A DNA stretch of 41,634 nucleotides from Archangiaceae bacterium (GCA_016879935.1 JAACJQ010000026.1:1-41634), one strand, 5' to 3'. Shown: positions 16,936 through 26,673, numbered from the stretch's first letter. A program made the numbers and translations. The notes: generated by a model not told the origin, from the letters alone.

Positions 16936-17847
16936 ATGTCAGACACGCCCAAGCGCCCGGGGCGGCAGTTTCTGCCCGCACTCGACTTCACCGAGAAGAC
17001 GACACCCGACGCGCGGCCGCTGCAGAAGACCGAGCAGGCGAAGCGGTCGACGGGCCCCGTTCCGCAGGCGCCGCCCAAACGGCCCTCTGGCGTCATTCCC
17101 GCGGTCGAAGCGCCACCTGCACCGAGGCCGCAGCGGCCCATCACGCGCGACACCCTGAAGGCGTTTCTTCCGGCCGCCGCCACGAAGGGCGCGAAGGACC
17201 TCGGCAAGAAGCTGAGCCTCTCGGACTTCGGCGACGAGGAGGTCACGGCGTACGACAAGCTCATCGGCAAGGGGAAGCGCTCGGCCACGCGTGACTTCGT
17301 GGTGCCGACGACGATTCCCACCTTCGATGGCAACGAGCCGGCGCCGGGCACCGACGTGCGTGGGTCGCTCGCCGTGTCGCTCGCCTTCGTGAATGGGCCC
17401 GACGCGCGTTCACCAGCGGCCTATCGCGCGGCCATCGACCAGTTCGCCGTCGCGTGGAACCCGCGTTACCTGCCCGAAGCGGGCAACGCGTCGCGGGCGC
17501 ACGTCTTCGTCTGGGACGTCACGCGGGCGCTCTCGGTCGAAGTTCCGCACGTGCTGCGTGGCGTGGAGCAGACGCTCTCGAAGACCTGCACGTGGCTGCG
17601 GGAGCACTCGGCGCGCGAGGGCTGGGTCCGGGTCTCGCTCGAGCGGGGCGTCGAGCATGCGTCGAGCGGCGGCCCGTGTCTGGTGATGCCGAGCGACCTG
17701 TCTTGGCCAGCGTTGGGCATCGTGCGGCCCGACCGCGACGCCAATGGCAAAGCCGTCATCGCCGCAGCAGGTCGCAAGCGCGGCGGTGAGCTCTCGTTGA
17801 TGGACGCGCTCGGCGTGCTGCAGGTCGAGTGCTACGTGCACGGCTGA
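16936..17847 (+). CDS. Unrecognised 303-residue protein with Pro-rich N-terminus
   Basis: The true start is ATG at 16936; the open frame continues far upstream antisense to the LysM gene but is a shadow there. Residues 1-75 are Pro/Lys/Arg-rich (MSDTPKRPGRQFLPALDF, then RPQRPITRDTLKAFLP). Residues about 80-303 form a folded domain (VRGSLAVSLAFVNGPDAR, ASRAHVFVWDVTRALSVE, ending LGVLQVECYVHG). There is no signal peptide. I do not recognise the family. Its last 66 bases are repeated, with one mismatch, downstream of the giant gene at 26689-26754 as part of a decayed copy. It may belong with the QueC-like gene it diverges from, but that is only position. Confidence 0.75.
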   Translation: MSDTPKRPGRQFLPALDFTEKTTPDARPLQKTEQAKRSTGPVPQAPPKRPSGVIPAVEAPPAPRPQRPITRDTLKAFLPAAATKGAKDLGKKLSLSDFGDEEVTAYDKLIGKGKRSATRDFVVPTTIPTFDGNEPAPGTDVRGSLAVSLAFVNGPDARSPAAYRAAIDQFAVAWNPRYLPEAGNASRAHVFVWDVTRALSVEVPHVLRGVEQTLSKTCTWLREHSAREGWVRVSLERGVEHASSGGPCLVMPSDLSWPALGIVRPDRDANGKAVIAAAGRKRGGELSLMDALGVLQVECYVHG

Positions 17848-17849
17848 TC
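17748..17849 (+). repeat. Left copy of the direct repeat flanking the giant gene
   Basis: This is the 3' end of the gene at 16936-17847 plus two bases. It matches 26674-26756: 15 bases (CAAAGCCGTCATCGC), then 19 bases here that are missing from the right copy, then 68 bases with a single mismatch. A shared CCGCGACGC lies just upstream of both. A second ACGGCTGATCAAC at 17861-17873 also recurs at 26747-26759. Confidence 0.85.
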
Positions 17850-18018
17850 CACGTCCGCTTGACGGCTGATCAACCGCTGCGCTCGTCAGCACTCTGACGC
17901 CACGCGCGGGATCGCACCTTGCACAAGCGCACGCCCCACAAGGCCCCGGCCATCGCGTCGGGGTCTTCGCCAACCACGGTGGGTCCTCCGGACCTGACCG
18001 CGACCGGGGACTCAGACG
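17848..18018. other. Leader of the giant surface-protein gene with a possible hairpin
   Basis: This 171-base gap has no gene I can support. It holds a possible stem, AAGGCCCC (17940-17947) with GGGGTCTT (17960-17967), eight pairs with one G-T, separated by 12 bases. It lacks a T run, so it may be a weak terminator of the upstream gene or a leader structure. The ATG at 18019 has only a modest GGGGA upstream. Confidence 0.4.
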
Positions 18019-21000
18019 ATGACCACGCCGCGCCTCACGCTCACCCTCGCCAGCTGTCTCGCCATCTTCACCGCCTGCACCAACGATGTTCGAGCGCCGA
18101 AGGCCGAGGTTGGCCGAACGCAGCAGGCCTCGACGCTGGCTGGGTATTCCGTCGGCAAGCGCTATCTGGTGACCCACACCGCGACGGGCGCGCAGAGCCT
18201 CACCGACTTTCAGGTGCGCTTCCTCATCGACACCGCTGCGGAGATCTCGGCGGGGCGCATGCGCTCCGACTGCGCCGACCTGCGCGTCTTCGCCGGAGAC
18301 GGGTGCACGCCCACCGACGCCGTGCCCTTCTGGGTCGCCGACGGCACCTGCAACACGACGACGACGAACGTGTGGCTCAAGTTGCCGGCGGTGACGCCCG
18401 GCACCTCGACGCCACTGTCGATGTTCTGGGGCAACCCGACCGCCACCCGCGAGTCGAACGGCGCCGCCGTCTTCCCCATCTTCTTCGACGACTTCAACGC
18501 CGCGGGGTCGACACTCGATAGCGCCAAGTGGAACGTCTACGGCCCGGTGAGCCGCAGCGGCGGCTACGCCACCACGGCGGGCGGAGCCTCGGGCTTCTGG
18601 TCGAAGAACAAGGTGCTCGCGGCCGGGCAGACGGTGTTCGGCGTGCGCACCGACGCTCAGTCGGCTTCGGGTGCAGACATCGAGTTCGGCGCGGCGACGA
18701 TGGTTGCGCCCGGCTCTCCTGGCGCGGAGATGCACTGGTCGTCGCGCACCTGGTCTGGCGCCACGTGGATGTCCTACGACTACAGCTACGTCTTCATCGG
18801 CCGTGGCTCTTCGCCAGGCGTCTGCACGCAGCAGGCTGACGTCGCGCCGCGCTGGGCCAACGTGCCCGGCGTCACCACCTTCTTCCAGACCGAGTTCTTC
18901 TACGAGAAGAACGCCACCAACGGCAGCGTCACCTTCGGCATCTACAACAAGGTGGGTACCAAGCTTCAGGTGACGCTGGGCTCGCTGGCCTGCACCGTCG
19001 CAGACACCGAGAGCGCGTACTGGCAGTTCGACCACTCGGGTGGCCTGCCCAACCCCATCTCGCGCGTCGACTACACGTACGTGCGCAAGTACGCGAACCC
19101 CGACCCCGTCATCGTGCCGACGGGCATCGACCTCGGGCCCTCGTCGTGTCTCGGCCTCGGCCAGGGGCCGTGCACGCCTGCCACCGAAGGCTCGGTCTGC
19201 CAGACGGTCAACTGCAGCACCGCGGGCGTCTGCATTCCCAACCGCACCGACGCGTGTTTCGTCGACGCCGACTGTGACATCGCCAGCTACTGCGAGCGCT
19301 CGACGTACACCTGCCGCGCGAAGCGGGCCAATGGCGCGGCGCTGCCGCAAGACGGGCTGCACGACACCTGCTCCGCGCCGGCGCTGCTGAACGCGGCCTG
19401 CGCCTCGGGGCAGTGCAACGTCACCACCCAGACCTGCGGCGGGGTGCTCGGCGTCTCCTGTACCGCGGCCTCCGACTGCGTCAGCAACGCGTGCAGCCCC
19501 AACGCGAACACCTGCATGCCGCTGGGCGGCTGTGCAGTGACGGCCGACTGCACCGGCGGCGCGCAGTGCAACGCGGGCGTGTGCGAGGTCTACCCGGGCA
19601 TCGACTCGAGCGCCGGCACCACCACCTACGACGCCACTGGCGCCGACGTCGTCATCGACCCCGACCTCACCGTCGTCGGCTCGCAGAACCTCACGGGCGC
19701 CACCGTCACCATCGGCACCGGCTTCGTCAGCGCGCAAGACCGGCTCGTCTACACCACGGGCAACGGCATCACCGGCAGCTACAACACGACGACTGGCATT
19801 CTCACGTTGTCGGGCACGGCGACGAGCGCGGCCTACCAGGCGGCGCTCCGCACGGTGCAGTACCGAAACCTCGCCGGCGCGTTGCCGAACACTGGCCTGC
19901 GCTCCATCACCTTCGCCATCGGCTCGGCCGTCGCCAACGGTGCCAACGGCCACTTCTACGAGTACGTCTCGTTCAGCGGCTCGTGGACGTCGGCGCGCAC
20001 CAACGCAGCCGCCCGCACCTACCTCGGCCTGCGCGGCTACCTCGCGACGCTGACGAGCGCGGCCGAGAACGACTTCGTGCGCCAGAAGCTCACCAACGAC
20101 GGGTGGATTGGGGCTCAGTCGAACCCCGAGACGACGTACCCGCGCACCTGGTACTGGGTCACGGGCCCCGAAGCCGGCACGGGCTTCTGCAGCAACCCCT
20201 CGTCGGGCACCTGCACGGCGGTGAACGGCGGCTACAGCAACTGGGCCGCTGGAGAGCCGAACAACTCGGGCGGTGAAGGCTGCGGCCAAATCTACTTCGC
20301 CAACTCGGGCCGGTGGAACGACCTGCCCTGCGGCTACGGCCTCGCGGGCTACCTCGTCGAGTACGGCGGCAGCACCGGCGACCCGGTGTTGACGTTGACC
20401 GACACCAGGGCACTCCAGGTGCGCGCGCTCACCAGCATCTCGCTCGCGAGCTCGCACGTCACCGCGCCGCTCAACACCAGCGTCACCCTCACGGCCACCT
20501 TCTCGCCATCGGCGGCGACCGGCACGGCCCAGTTCCTCGTCGATGGGGCGGCGTTCGGTTCACCCGTCACCATCAGCGGTGGCCTCGCCTCGCTCAGCAG
20601 CAGCGCGCTCGGCGTCGGCGCGCACACCGTCGGTGTCACCTACGGCGGTGACGTGCAGCGCCTCGCCGCGACGGGCACCTTGAGCGGCGGAGTCACCATC
20701 ACCACCATTCCCAACGGCTCGGGCCCGTGCACGGCCGGCAACCAGGCCACCGTGTGCAGCAGCAGGCTCTGCAACGTGGCGACGGGCACCTGCGCGGCGG
20801 GCACCGGCACGCCGTGCTCCACCGGCAGCCAGTGCGTCACCAACGTGTGCGGCAGCAACGGCCAGTGCGGCGTCACCAACGGAGGCTCGTGCACCAGCGG
20901 CACCGACTGTCAGAGCGGCGCGTGCAGCCCCAACGCGAACAGCTGTATTCCCCCGGGAGGCTGCGCCGTCACGGCCGACTGCGCGCAGGGCCAGCAGTGC

Positions 21001-24000
21001 AACACCGGCTCGCTGCAGTGCGAGACGGCGCCGGGTATCGACTCGAGCGCTGGCACGACGCTCTATGACGCCACCGGCGCAGACGTCGTCATCGACCCCG
21101 CCCTCACCGTCGTCGGCGCCCAGAACCTCACCGGCGCCACGGTCACCATCGGCACCGGCTTCGTCGCGGCGCAAGACCGGCTCGTCTTCGCCACCACCAA
21201 CGGCATCACCGGCACCTACAACTCGAGCACGGGCATTCTCACGCTCGCTGGCACCGCGCCGGCCGCCGACTACCAGGCCGCGCTGAGAACGGTGCGGTAC
21301 TCCAACACCGCGGGTGCCTTCCCCTCGACGGCGCTGCGCACCATCACCTTCGCCATCGGCTCGGGCGTCGCCAACGGCGCCAACGGCCACTTCTACGAGT
21401 TCATCTCGTACTCCGGCACCTGGACCCAGGCCCGAAGCCACGCGACGACGCGCACCTACCTCGGGCTGCAGGGCTACCTCGCGACGCTGACGAGCGCGGC
21501 CGAGAACGACTTCGTGCGGCAGAAGCTGACGAGCGACGGGTGGATTGGCGCTCAATCGAACCCCGAGACGACGTACCCGCGCACGTGGTTCTGGGTGACG
21601 GGCCCCGAGGCGGGCACGGCGATGTGCGCCAACCCGTCGTCTGGCGTGTGCACGTCGGTAAACGGCGCCTTCAGCAACTGGGCGGCCGGTGAGCCGAACA
21701 ACTCGGGCGGCGAAGGCTGTGGGCAAATCTACTTCGCCAACTCTGGCCGGTGGAACGACCTGCGCTGCAACTCGGGCACGCTGCCCGGGTACCTCGTCGA
21801 GTACGGCGGCACGCCCGGAGACCCGGTGCTGACGCTCTCTGACACCCGGCCGCTCCAGGTGCGCGCGCGTACCGCCCTCAGCGTCGCGACCTCGCAGCCC
21901 TCGGCCACGCTGCACACCTCGCTCACGCTGACGGCGACCATCGCTCCCGCTGCGGCGACCGGCACCGTGCAGTTCCTCGTCGACGGCCAGCCCTTCGGTG
22001 CGCCCGTCGCCTTCGTGGCCGGCGTGGCCACCATCACCACCAGCACCCTCGGCCTCGGCGCGCACACCATCGAGGTGTCGTACGCCGGAGACACCGAGCG
22101 CCTCGCCGCGACCGGCTCGGCGTCGGGCGGCGTCACCATCACCACCATTCCCAACGGCGTCGGGCCCTGCACCGCCAGCACGGCGGCGACCGACTGCACC
22201 TCGGGTGTCTGCAGCGGCGCTGGCACCTGCGGCTACCGCATCAACGAAGGCCCGTGCACGAGCGGCTTGTCGGCGCTCTGTCAGTCGGGCCTGTGCAGCG
22301 TGGGCGGCTCGTGCATGCCCTCGACGCCGGGCGGCTGCTTCGTCGACGGCGACTGCGCCGCGGCCAGCTATTGCGACCGCGCCACCAACACCTGCGTGCC
22401 CACGCTCGCTGCTGGCACCGCGATTCCCAACGACGGGCTGCATGACGGCACCTGCCAGGCCAGCGTGAGCGCGACGTGTCAGAGCGGCGCGTGCAACGAG
22501 ACGACCGACACCTGCGCGACTCCGAATGGCACGAACTGCACCGCGGCCTCGCAGTGCGTCAGCAACGCCTGCGCGCCGAGCGGAGCCTGCGTGCCTTCGA
22601 CGCCCGGCAGCTGCTGGGCCGATGGCGACTGTGCCGCGACCGAGTTCTGCAACCGCGGGGCGCTCACCTGCGTGACGCGCCTGGCGAGCGGCACGCCCAT
22701 TCCCGTCGATGGGCTGCACACGGGCACCTGCGCCGTCACCACCATCGCGCCGACGTGCGCCACCGGCCTCTGCAACGCCACCACCAACACCTGCGCTTCG
22801 GCCGTCGGCCAGGCCTGCGGCGCGGGGTCGGAGTGCCAGTTCGGCACCTGCTCCCAGGGCACCTGCGGCGTGTCGAACGGCGACTCGGGCTGCACCGTCA
22901 GCACCGCGTACCTCTGCCAGTCTGGGGCCTGCAGCGCGTCGGGCGCGTGCATTCCTTCGGGAGCCAACGGCTGCTTCGTCGACAGCGACTGCAACGCGAC
23001 CTCGTACTGCAACCGCTCGACGTACCGGTGCGTGGCCAGAGGCCAGGCGGGCACGCCGTTGCCCAACGACGGGCTGCATGACGGCGTCTGCTCCACGAGC
23101 CTCGCGGCGGCCACCTGCACGACGGCCGCCTGCAACGCCGCGACGAACAGCTGCGCCGACAGCAACGGCTCACGGTGCACCAGCGCGGCTGAGTGCGTGA
23201 CGAACCTCTGCGGCGCCGATGGCCAGTGCGGCTACGGGGCGGGCGCAGGGCCGTGCACGGCGTCGAACGCCGCCACGGTGTGCCGCTCGGGCTTCTGCAA
23301 CGCGTCGGCGAACGGCAGCACCAGCGCCTGTGTGCCTAGCGCCTCGAGCTGCTGGGTCGACGGCGATTGCGGCGCCACCGAGTACTGCGCGCGCAGCACC
23401 TTCACCTGCACGGCCCGCGCGGCCGCCGGAGCCGCGCTGCCGAACGACGGCCTGCACGACACCTGCGTCGGTGGCGTCAACGCCGCCTGCGCCTCGGGCC
23501 TGTGCAACGCGACGACCTCGACCTGTGCGCTGGCGAACGACGGCGCGTGCGCGACGGCCGCCGAGTGCGTCACCAACGTCTGCGGCAGCAACGGCGAATG
23601 CGGGCTGGCCGATGGCCAGGCAGGCTGCACCGCACAGAGTGGCGCGACGCTGTGCCAGTCGGGCGCGTGCACCCCGTCGAACGTCTGTGCGCCGCCGGGC
23701 GGCTGCTTCGTCGACCAGGACTGTCTGGCCAGCCAGTTCTGCGACCGCGGCGCGCTCACCTGCCGCGCGAAGCTGATGGCCGGCACCGCCATTCCCGTCG
23801 ACGGGCTGCACACCGGCGTCTGCAACGCGCTGGGCGAAGCGACCTGCGTGACGGGCGCGTGCAACCCCACGACCCACACCTGTGCCGCCGGCAAGAGCTC
23901 GGCCTGCGCGACCGCCGCTCAATGCGTCAGCAACCAGTGCGGCGCCAACATGCGGTGCGACCTCGCCGACGGTCAGGCGGGCTGCACCCCGGCCGACGCC

Positions 24001-26613
24001 TCGCCGTGCCAGTCGACGACGTGCAGCGCCTCGGGCGTCTGCATTCCCGCCCAGAGCGGCAGCTGCTGGGTGGACGCCGACTGTGCCGCCGCGCAGCACT
24101 GCCGACGCGACCAGAAGGCGTGCGTCGCCGACGGAGCCCCGGGCAGCGCGCTCGTCGCCGACACGCTCCACGACGCGGTCTGCTCGGCCTCCACGGCTCA
24201 GGCGGTGTGCACCACGCAAGCGTGCAACCCCGCGAAGAACACCTGTGCCCAGGCCAACGGCAGCTCGTGCACCTCGGCGGCCCAGTGCGTCGTCGACGTG
24301 TGCGGCAGCAACGGCCAGTGCGGCTTCGCCAACGGCCAGGACGGCTGCACCGCGGCCACCGCCTCACGCTGCCAGTCTGCGACGTGCAGCCTCTCGGGCA
24401 CGTGCATGCCGGCGAGCGGCTGTTGGGTCGACTCCGATTGTGCGCAGGGCCAGTACTGCGACCGCGCCGAGACTTCGTGCAAGGCGCGGCTGGGCCCGGG
24501 CGCGGCGCTGCCGAACGACGGCCTGCACGACGGGCTCTGCACCGCGGCCAACGCGACCGCGATGTGCGAGAGCGGCAGCTGCAACCAGGCGATGAACACG
24601 TGCGGTGTGCACAACAGCGCCGGCTGCAGCCGAAACGAAGAGTGCGAGAGCAACGTGTGCGCGCCCGACGGCCGGTGTGGCGCACCCGATGGCACCTTCT
24701 GCACCAGCGACGCCGTCTGCCGGAACGGGTGCGTGGCTGGCTTCTGCGCGAACTCCGACCCCGGGCTGCTGACGGGCGGTGGCGGGTGCAGCGCGGGCGG
24801 TGGCGGCTCGGCGTTGTGGCTGCTCGGGCTGGCGATGCTGCTGATGCGGAGGTCGCGCCGTGCGGTGGGCGTGGTGGCGATGGCGGGGCTCGTCGTGGCC
24901 TGGCCAGCGCAGGCGCAGCAGCAGCAGACGGGCGTCTCGCAGGGCGCGGCCGTCGACACGTTCCGCTCGGCTGCGCCCGGCACCGAGTGGTTCTCGACCG
25001 ACTCGCTCGACTTCCGCGGCACGGTGCGGCCGTCGGCGCGGGCGCTCGTGAACTGGGGCCATGCGTTGCTGGTGGTGCGCAACTCCGATGGGCAGGTGCG
25101 CAGCACGCCCGTCGAGAACCAGCTGTGGCTCAACGCGGGTGCTGGCGTCACGCTGTTCGACCGCGTGCGCGTCTTCGCGAACGTGCCGGTGGCCATCGCG
25201 CAGAGCGGCGCGTCGTCGAACTTCGGCGGGCAGCCGCTGATGGCCGGCAGTGCGGGCCTGGGCGACCTCGCGTTCGGCGCTGACGTGCGCCTGCTCGGTG
25301 AGTACGGCAAGCCCTTCACCCTCGCGGTGGGCGCGACCATGACGGCGCCCACGGGCGCCTCGGCGCAGATGCTGGGTGACGGCGTGGCGTCGGTGCAGCC
25401 CCGCGTGCTGGCGGCTGGCCAGTTCAGCTCGTTCGTGTGGGCGGCGCAGGCGGGCTTCAACGTTCGTGGCGGCAGCATCGGCAGCATCAACTTCGGGCAC
25501 GAGGCGCGCTTCGCCGCGAGCGCGGGCATGAAGCTGCTCGACGGCCGCCTGCTGGTGGGGCCCGAGTTCTTCGCGGTCGCGCCCGTCACCTCGACTGGCA
25601 CCTCGCGCACTTTCGGGCTCGAGGGTGACCTCGGCGCGCACTTCAACATCACCCCACAGTGGCGCGTCGGCGCAGGCGGCGGCACGGGCCTCGTCAACGC
25701 GGCGGGTGTGCCCGACGTGCGGGCGCTGGCCTCGGTCGACTGGGTGATGGGCTGGGCTCCGCCCGACGCCGACGGTGATGGGGTGGCCGACGCGAACGAC
25801 CGCTGTCCCAACGAGCGTGGCATGGCCGCCCGTGGTGGCTGCGCGGCGCCAGCCGACGACGACGGTGATGGTGTGCCCAACACGCAAGACCTGTGTCCTT
25901 CGGAGGCGATGTCGGCTGCGGCAGACCCGAAGCGTCCTGGCTGCTCGCTCCCGCCCGATGCCGACGGCGATGGCGTACCCGACTCGGAAGACGTGTGTCG
26001 TACGCAAGCGCCAGTGGGCCCGATGAACCCGAAGCGGCCTGGCTGCTCAGACGACGACGCCGACGGTGACGGCGTGCTCGAGTCTCGCGACGAGTGCCCG
26101 GCCCAGGCGAGCGGCCTGCAACCAGACCCGGCGCGCCCCGGCTGCCCTGCTCCTGATGCCGATGGAGACGGCATCGTCGACGCGGTCGACCACTGCCCGG
26201 GCGAGGTCGGCGTGGCCGCGAGCGAGAGCGACAAGAACGGCTGCCCCGGCTTGCTGCGCCTCGAAGACGACAAGCTGCTCACCAACAGCCCCGTCTACTT
26301 CGCGCCTGGCACCGCGACGCTGCTGCCGAAGAGCTTCCCCGTGCTCGAGTCGGTGAAGAGCGCGCTCCTCGCCATGCCGTCGGCGAAGGCCGTCGTCGAG
26401 GGCCACACCGATGCGCAGGGCAAGGTGGCGTCGAACCAGACGCTGTCGCAGCAGCGCGCCGAAGCGGTGCGAGCGTGGCTCATCGAGCACGGCATCGAGG
26501 CAGGGCGGCTCGAAGCGCGCGGGTTCGGCATGTCGCGACTCATCGTCATCGACGAGAAGACCGAGGCCGACCGGCAGACCAACCGGCGCGTCGAGTTCCG
26601 GCTCGTGAAGTGA
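18019..26613 (+). CDS. Giant 2864-residue adhesin fused to an OmpA-type barrel, with internal MYXO-CTERM
   Basis: Domains in order: lipoprotein signal (lipobox IFTAC near residue 20); DUF2341 (about 45-150) with a lectin-like beta domain after it; Cys-rich modules; a cadherin-like segment, C-type lectin fold (about 640-785; WIGAQSNPE, NWAAGEPNNSGGEGC) and Ig-like domain (about 806-894); the same block again (lectin about 1121-1263, Ig about 1288-1374); then a long series of Cys-rich modules of about 105 residues ending in DGLH-like turns. At residue 2257 comes GGGGC, a hydrophobic helix and RRSRR, a MYXO-CTERM-like sorting tail. A second hydrophobic segment ends AQA (2297-2299), like a signal peptidase I site. 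Then come a beta-rich domain, five TSP3 repeats (DADGDGVADANDRC type, about 2583-2750) and OmpA (about 2755-2864; VVEGHTDAQGK). It probably binds glycans or cells on the surface. It may be processed into two proteins. Confidence 0.9.
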   Translation: MTTPRLTLTLASCLAIFTACTNDVRAPKAEVGRTQQASTLAGYSVGKRYLVTHTATGAQSLTDFQVRFLIDTAAEISAGRMRSDCADLRVFAGDGCTPTDAVPFWVADGTCNTTTTNVWLKLPAVTPGTSTPLSMFWGNPTATRESNGAAVFPIFFDDFNAAGSTLDSAKWNVYGPVSRSGGYATTAGGASGFWSKNKVLAAGQTVFGVRTDAQSASGADIEFGAATMVAPGSPGAEMHWSSRTWSGATWMSYDYSYVFIGRGSSPGVCTQQADVAPRWANVPGVTTFFQTEFFYEKNATNGSVTFGIYNKVGTKLQVTLGSLACTVADTESAYWQFDHSGGLPNPISRVDYTYVRKYANPDPVIVPTGIDLGPSSCLGLGQGPCTPATEGSVCQTVNCSTAGVCIPNRTDACFVDADCDIASYCERSTYTCRAKRANGAALPQDGLHDTCSAPALLNAACASGQCNVTTQTCGGVLGVSCTAASDCVSNACSPNANTCMPLGGCAVTADCTGGAQCNAGVCEVYPGIDSSAGTTTYDATGADVVIDPDLTVVGSQNLTGATVTIGTGFVSAQDRLVYTTGNGITGSYNTTTGILTLSGTATSAAYQAALRTVQYRNLAGALPNTGLRSITFAIGSAVANGANGHFYEYVSFSGSWTSARTNAAARTYLGLRGYLATLTSAAENDFVRQKLTNDGWIGAQSNPETTYPRTWYWVTGPEAGTGFCSNPSSGTCTAVNGGYSNWAAGEPNNSGGEGCGQIYFANSGRWNDLPCGYGLAGYLVEYGGSTGDPVLTLTDTRALQVRALTSISLASSHVTAPLNTSVTLTATFSPSAATGTAQFLVDGAAFGSPVTISGGLASLSSSALGVGAHTVGVTYGGDVQRLAATGTLSGGVTITTIPNGSGPCTAGNQATVCSSRLCNVATGTCAAGTGTPCSTGSQCVTNVCGSNGQCGVTNGGSCTSGTDCQSGACSPNANSCIPPGGCAVTADCAQGQQCNTGSLQCETAPGIDSSAGTTLYDATGADVVIDPALTVVGAQNLTGATVTIGTGFVAAQDRLVFATTNGITGTYNSSTGILTLAGTAPAADYQAALRTVRYSNTAGAFPSTALRTITFAIGSGVANGANGHFYEFISYSGTWTQARSHATTRTYLGLQGYLATLTSAAENDFVRQKLTSDGWIGAQSNPETTYPRTWFWVTGPEAGTAMCANPSSGVCTSVNGAFSNWAAGEPNNSGGEGCGQIYFANSGRWNDLRCNSGTLPGYLVEYGGTPGDPVLTLSDTRPLQVRARTALSVATSQPSATLHTSLTLTATIAPAAATGTVQFLVDGQPFGAPVAFVAGVATITTSTLGLGAHTIEVSYAGDTERLAATGSASGGVTITTIPNGVGPCTASTAATDCTSGVCSGAGTCGYRINEGPCTSGLSALCQSGLCSVGGSCMPSTPGGCFVDGDCAAASYCDRATNTCVPTLAAGTAIPNDGLHDGTCQASVSATCQSGACNETTDTCATPNGTNCTAASQCVSNACAPSGACVPSTPGSCWADGDCAATEFCNRGALTCVTRLASGTPIPVDGLHTGTCAVTTIAPTCATGLCNATTNTCASAVGQACGAGSECQFGTCSQGTCGVSNGDSGCTVSTAYLCQSGACSASGACIPSGANGCFVDSDCNATSYCNRSTYRCVARGQAGTPLPNDGLHDGVCSTSLAAATCTTAACNAATNSCADSNGSRCTSAAECVTNLCGADGQCGYGAGAGPCTASNAATVCRSGFCNASANGSTSACVPSASSCWVDGDCGATEYCARSTFTCTARAAAGAALPNDGLHDTCVGGVNAACASGLCNATTSTCALANDGACATAAECVTNVCGSNGECGLADGQAGCTAQSGATLCQSGACTPSNVCAPPGGCFVDQDCLASQFCDRGALTCRAKLMAGTAIPVDGLHTGVCNALGEATCVTGACNPTTHTCAAGKSSACATAAQCVSNQCGANMRCDLADGQAGCTPADASPCQSTTCSASGVCIPAQSGSCWVDADCAAAQHCRRDQKACVADGAPGSALVADTLHDAVCSASTAQAVCTTQACNPAKNTCAQANGSSCTSAAQCVVDVCGSNGQCGFANGQDGCTAATASRCQSATCSLSGTCMPASGCWVDSDCAQGQYCDRAETSCKARLGPGAALPNDGLHDGLCTAANATAMCESGSCNQAMNTCGVHNSAGCSRNEECESNVCAPDGRCGAPDGTFCTSDAVCRNGCVAGFCANSDPGLLTGGGGCSAGGGGSALWLLGLAMLLMRRSRRAVGVVAMAGLVVAWPAQAQQQQTGVSQGAAVDTFRSAAPGTEWFSTDSLDFRGTVRPSARALVNWGHALLVVRNSDGQVRSTPVENQLWLNAGAGVTLFDRVRVFANVPVAIAQSGASSNFGGQPLMAGSAGLGDLAFGADVRLLGEYGKPFTLAVGATMTAPTGASAQMLGDGVASVQPRVLAAGQFSSFVWAAQAGFNVRGGSIGSINFGHEARFAASAGMKLLDGRLLVGPEFFAVAPVTSTGTSRTFGLEGDLGAHFNITPQWRVGAGGGTGLVNAAGVPDVRALASVDWVMGWAPPDADGDGVADANDRCPNERGMAARGGCAAPADDDGDGVPNTQDLCPSEAMSAAADPKRPGCSLPPDADGDGVPDSEDVCRTQAPVGPMNPKRPGCSDDDADGDGVLESRDECPAQASGLQPDPARPGCPAPDADGDGIVDAVDHCPGEVGVAASESDKNGCPGLLRLEDDKLLTNSPVYFAPGTATLLPKSFPVLESVKSALLAMPSAKAVVEGHTDAQGKVASNQTLSQQRAEAVRAWLIEHGIEAGRLEARGFGMSRLIVIDEKTEADRQTNRRVEFRLVK
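19489..20720 (+). repeat. Copy 1 of a large tandem coding duplication (lectin/Ig block)
   Basis: This stretch encodes Cys-rich end, cadherin-like segment, C-type lectin fold and Ig-like domain. It recurs at 20920-22160 with a period of about 1.43-1.44 kb and only small in-frame length changes. Long runs are identical at the DNA level, for example around the TLTSAAENDFVRQKL coding segment, so the duplication is recent or kept alike by recombination. Confidence 0.85.
20920..22160 (+). repeat. Copy 2 of the tandem lectin/Ig block
   Basis: This is the second copy of the block at 19489-20720. Differences cluster in the lectin ligand loops and Ig domain: copy 1 reads GFCSNPSSGTCTAVNGG where copy 2 reads AMCANPSSGVCTSVNGA. 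Such divergence could alter binding specificity. Confidence 0.85.
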
Positions 26614-26673
26614 GCGTGAAGCGGCGCGACCCTGGGCTCCGGCCTCGTGCCAACGTCCAGGGGCCGCGACGCT

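Noticed and set aside
17940-17967. Rho-independent terminator
   Set aside because: The stem is plausible (eight pairs) but the loop is long and no T run follows, so it is only noted as a possible hairpin.
17410-23079. Two long minus-strand frames (17410-20457, 20560-23079) antisense to the giant gene
   Set aside because: Both translate to Arg/Ala/Gly/Val repeats produced by the mirrored Cys-rich and Thr-rich codons; no start signals or domains.
24198-26285. 695-residue minus-strand frame over the OmpA region
   Set aside because: Ser/Pro-rich shadow with no domain; the plus strand shows TSP3 and OmpA motifs.
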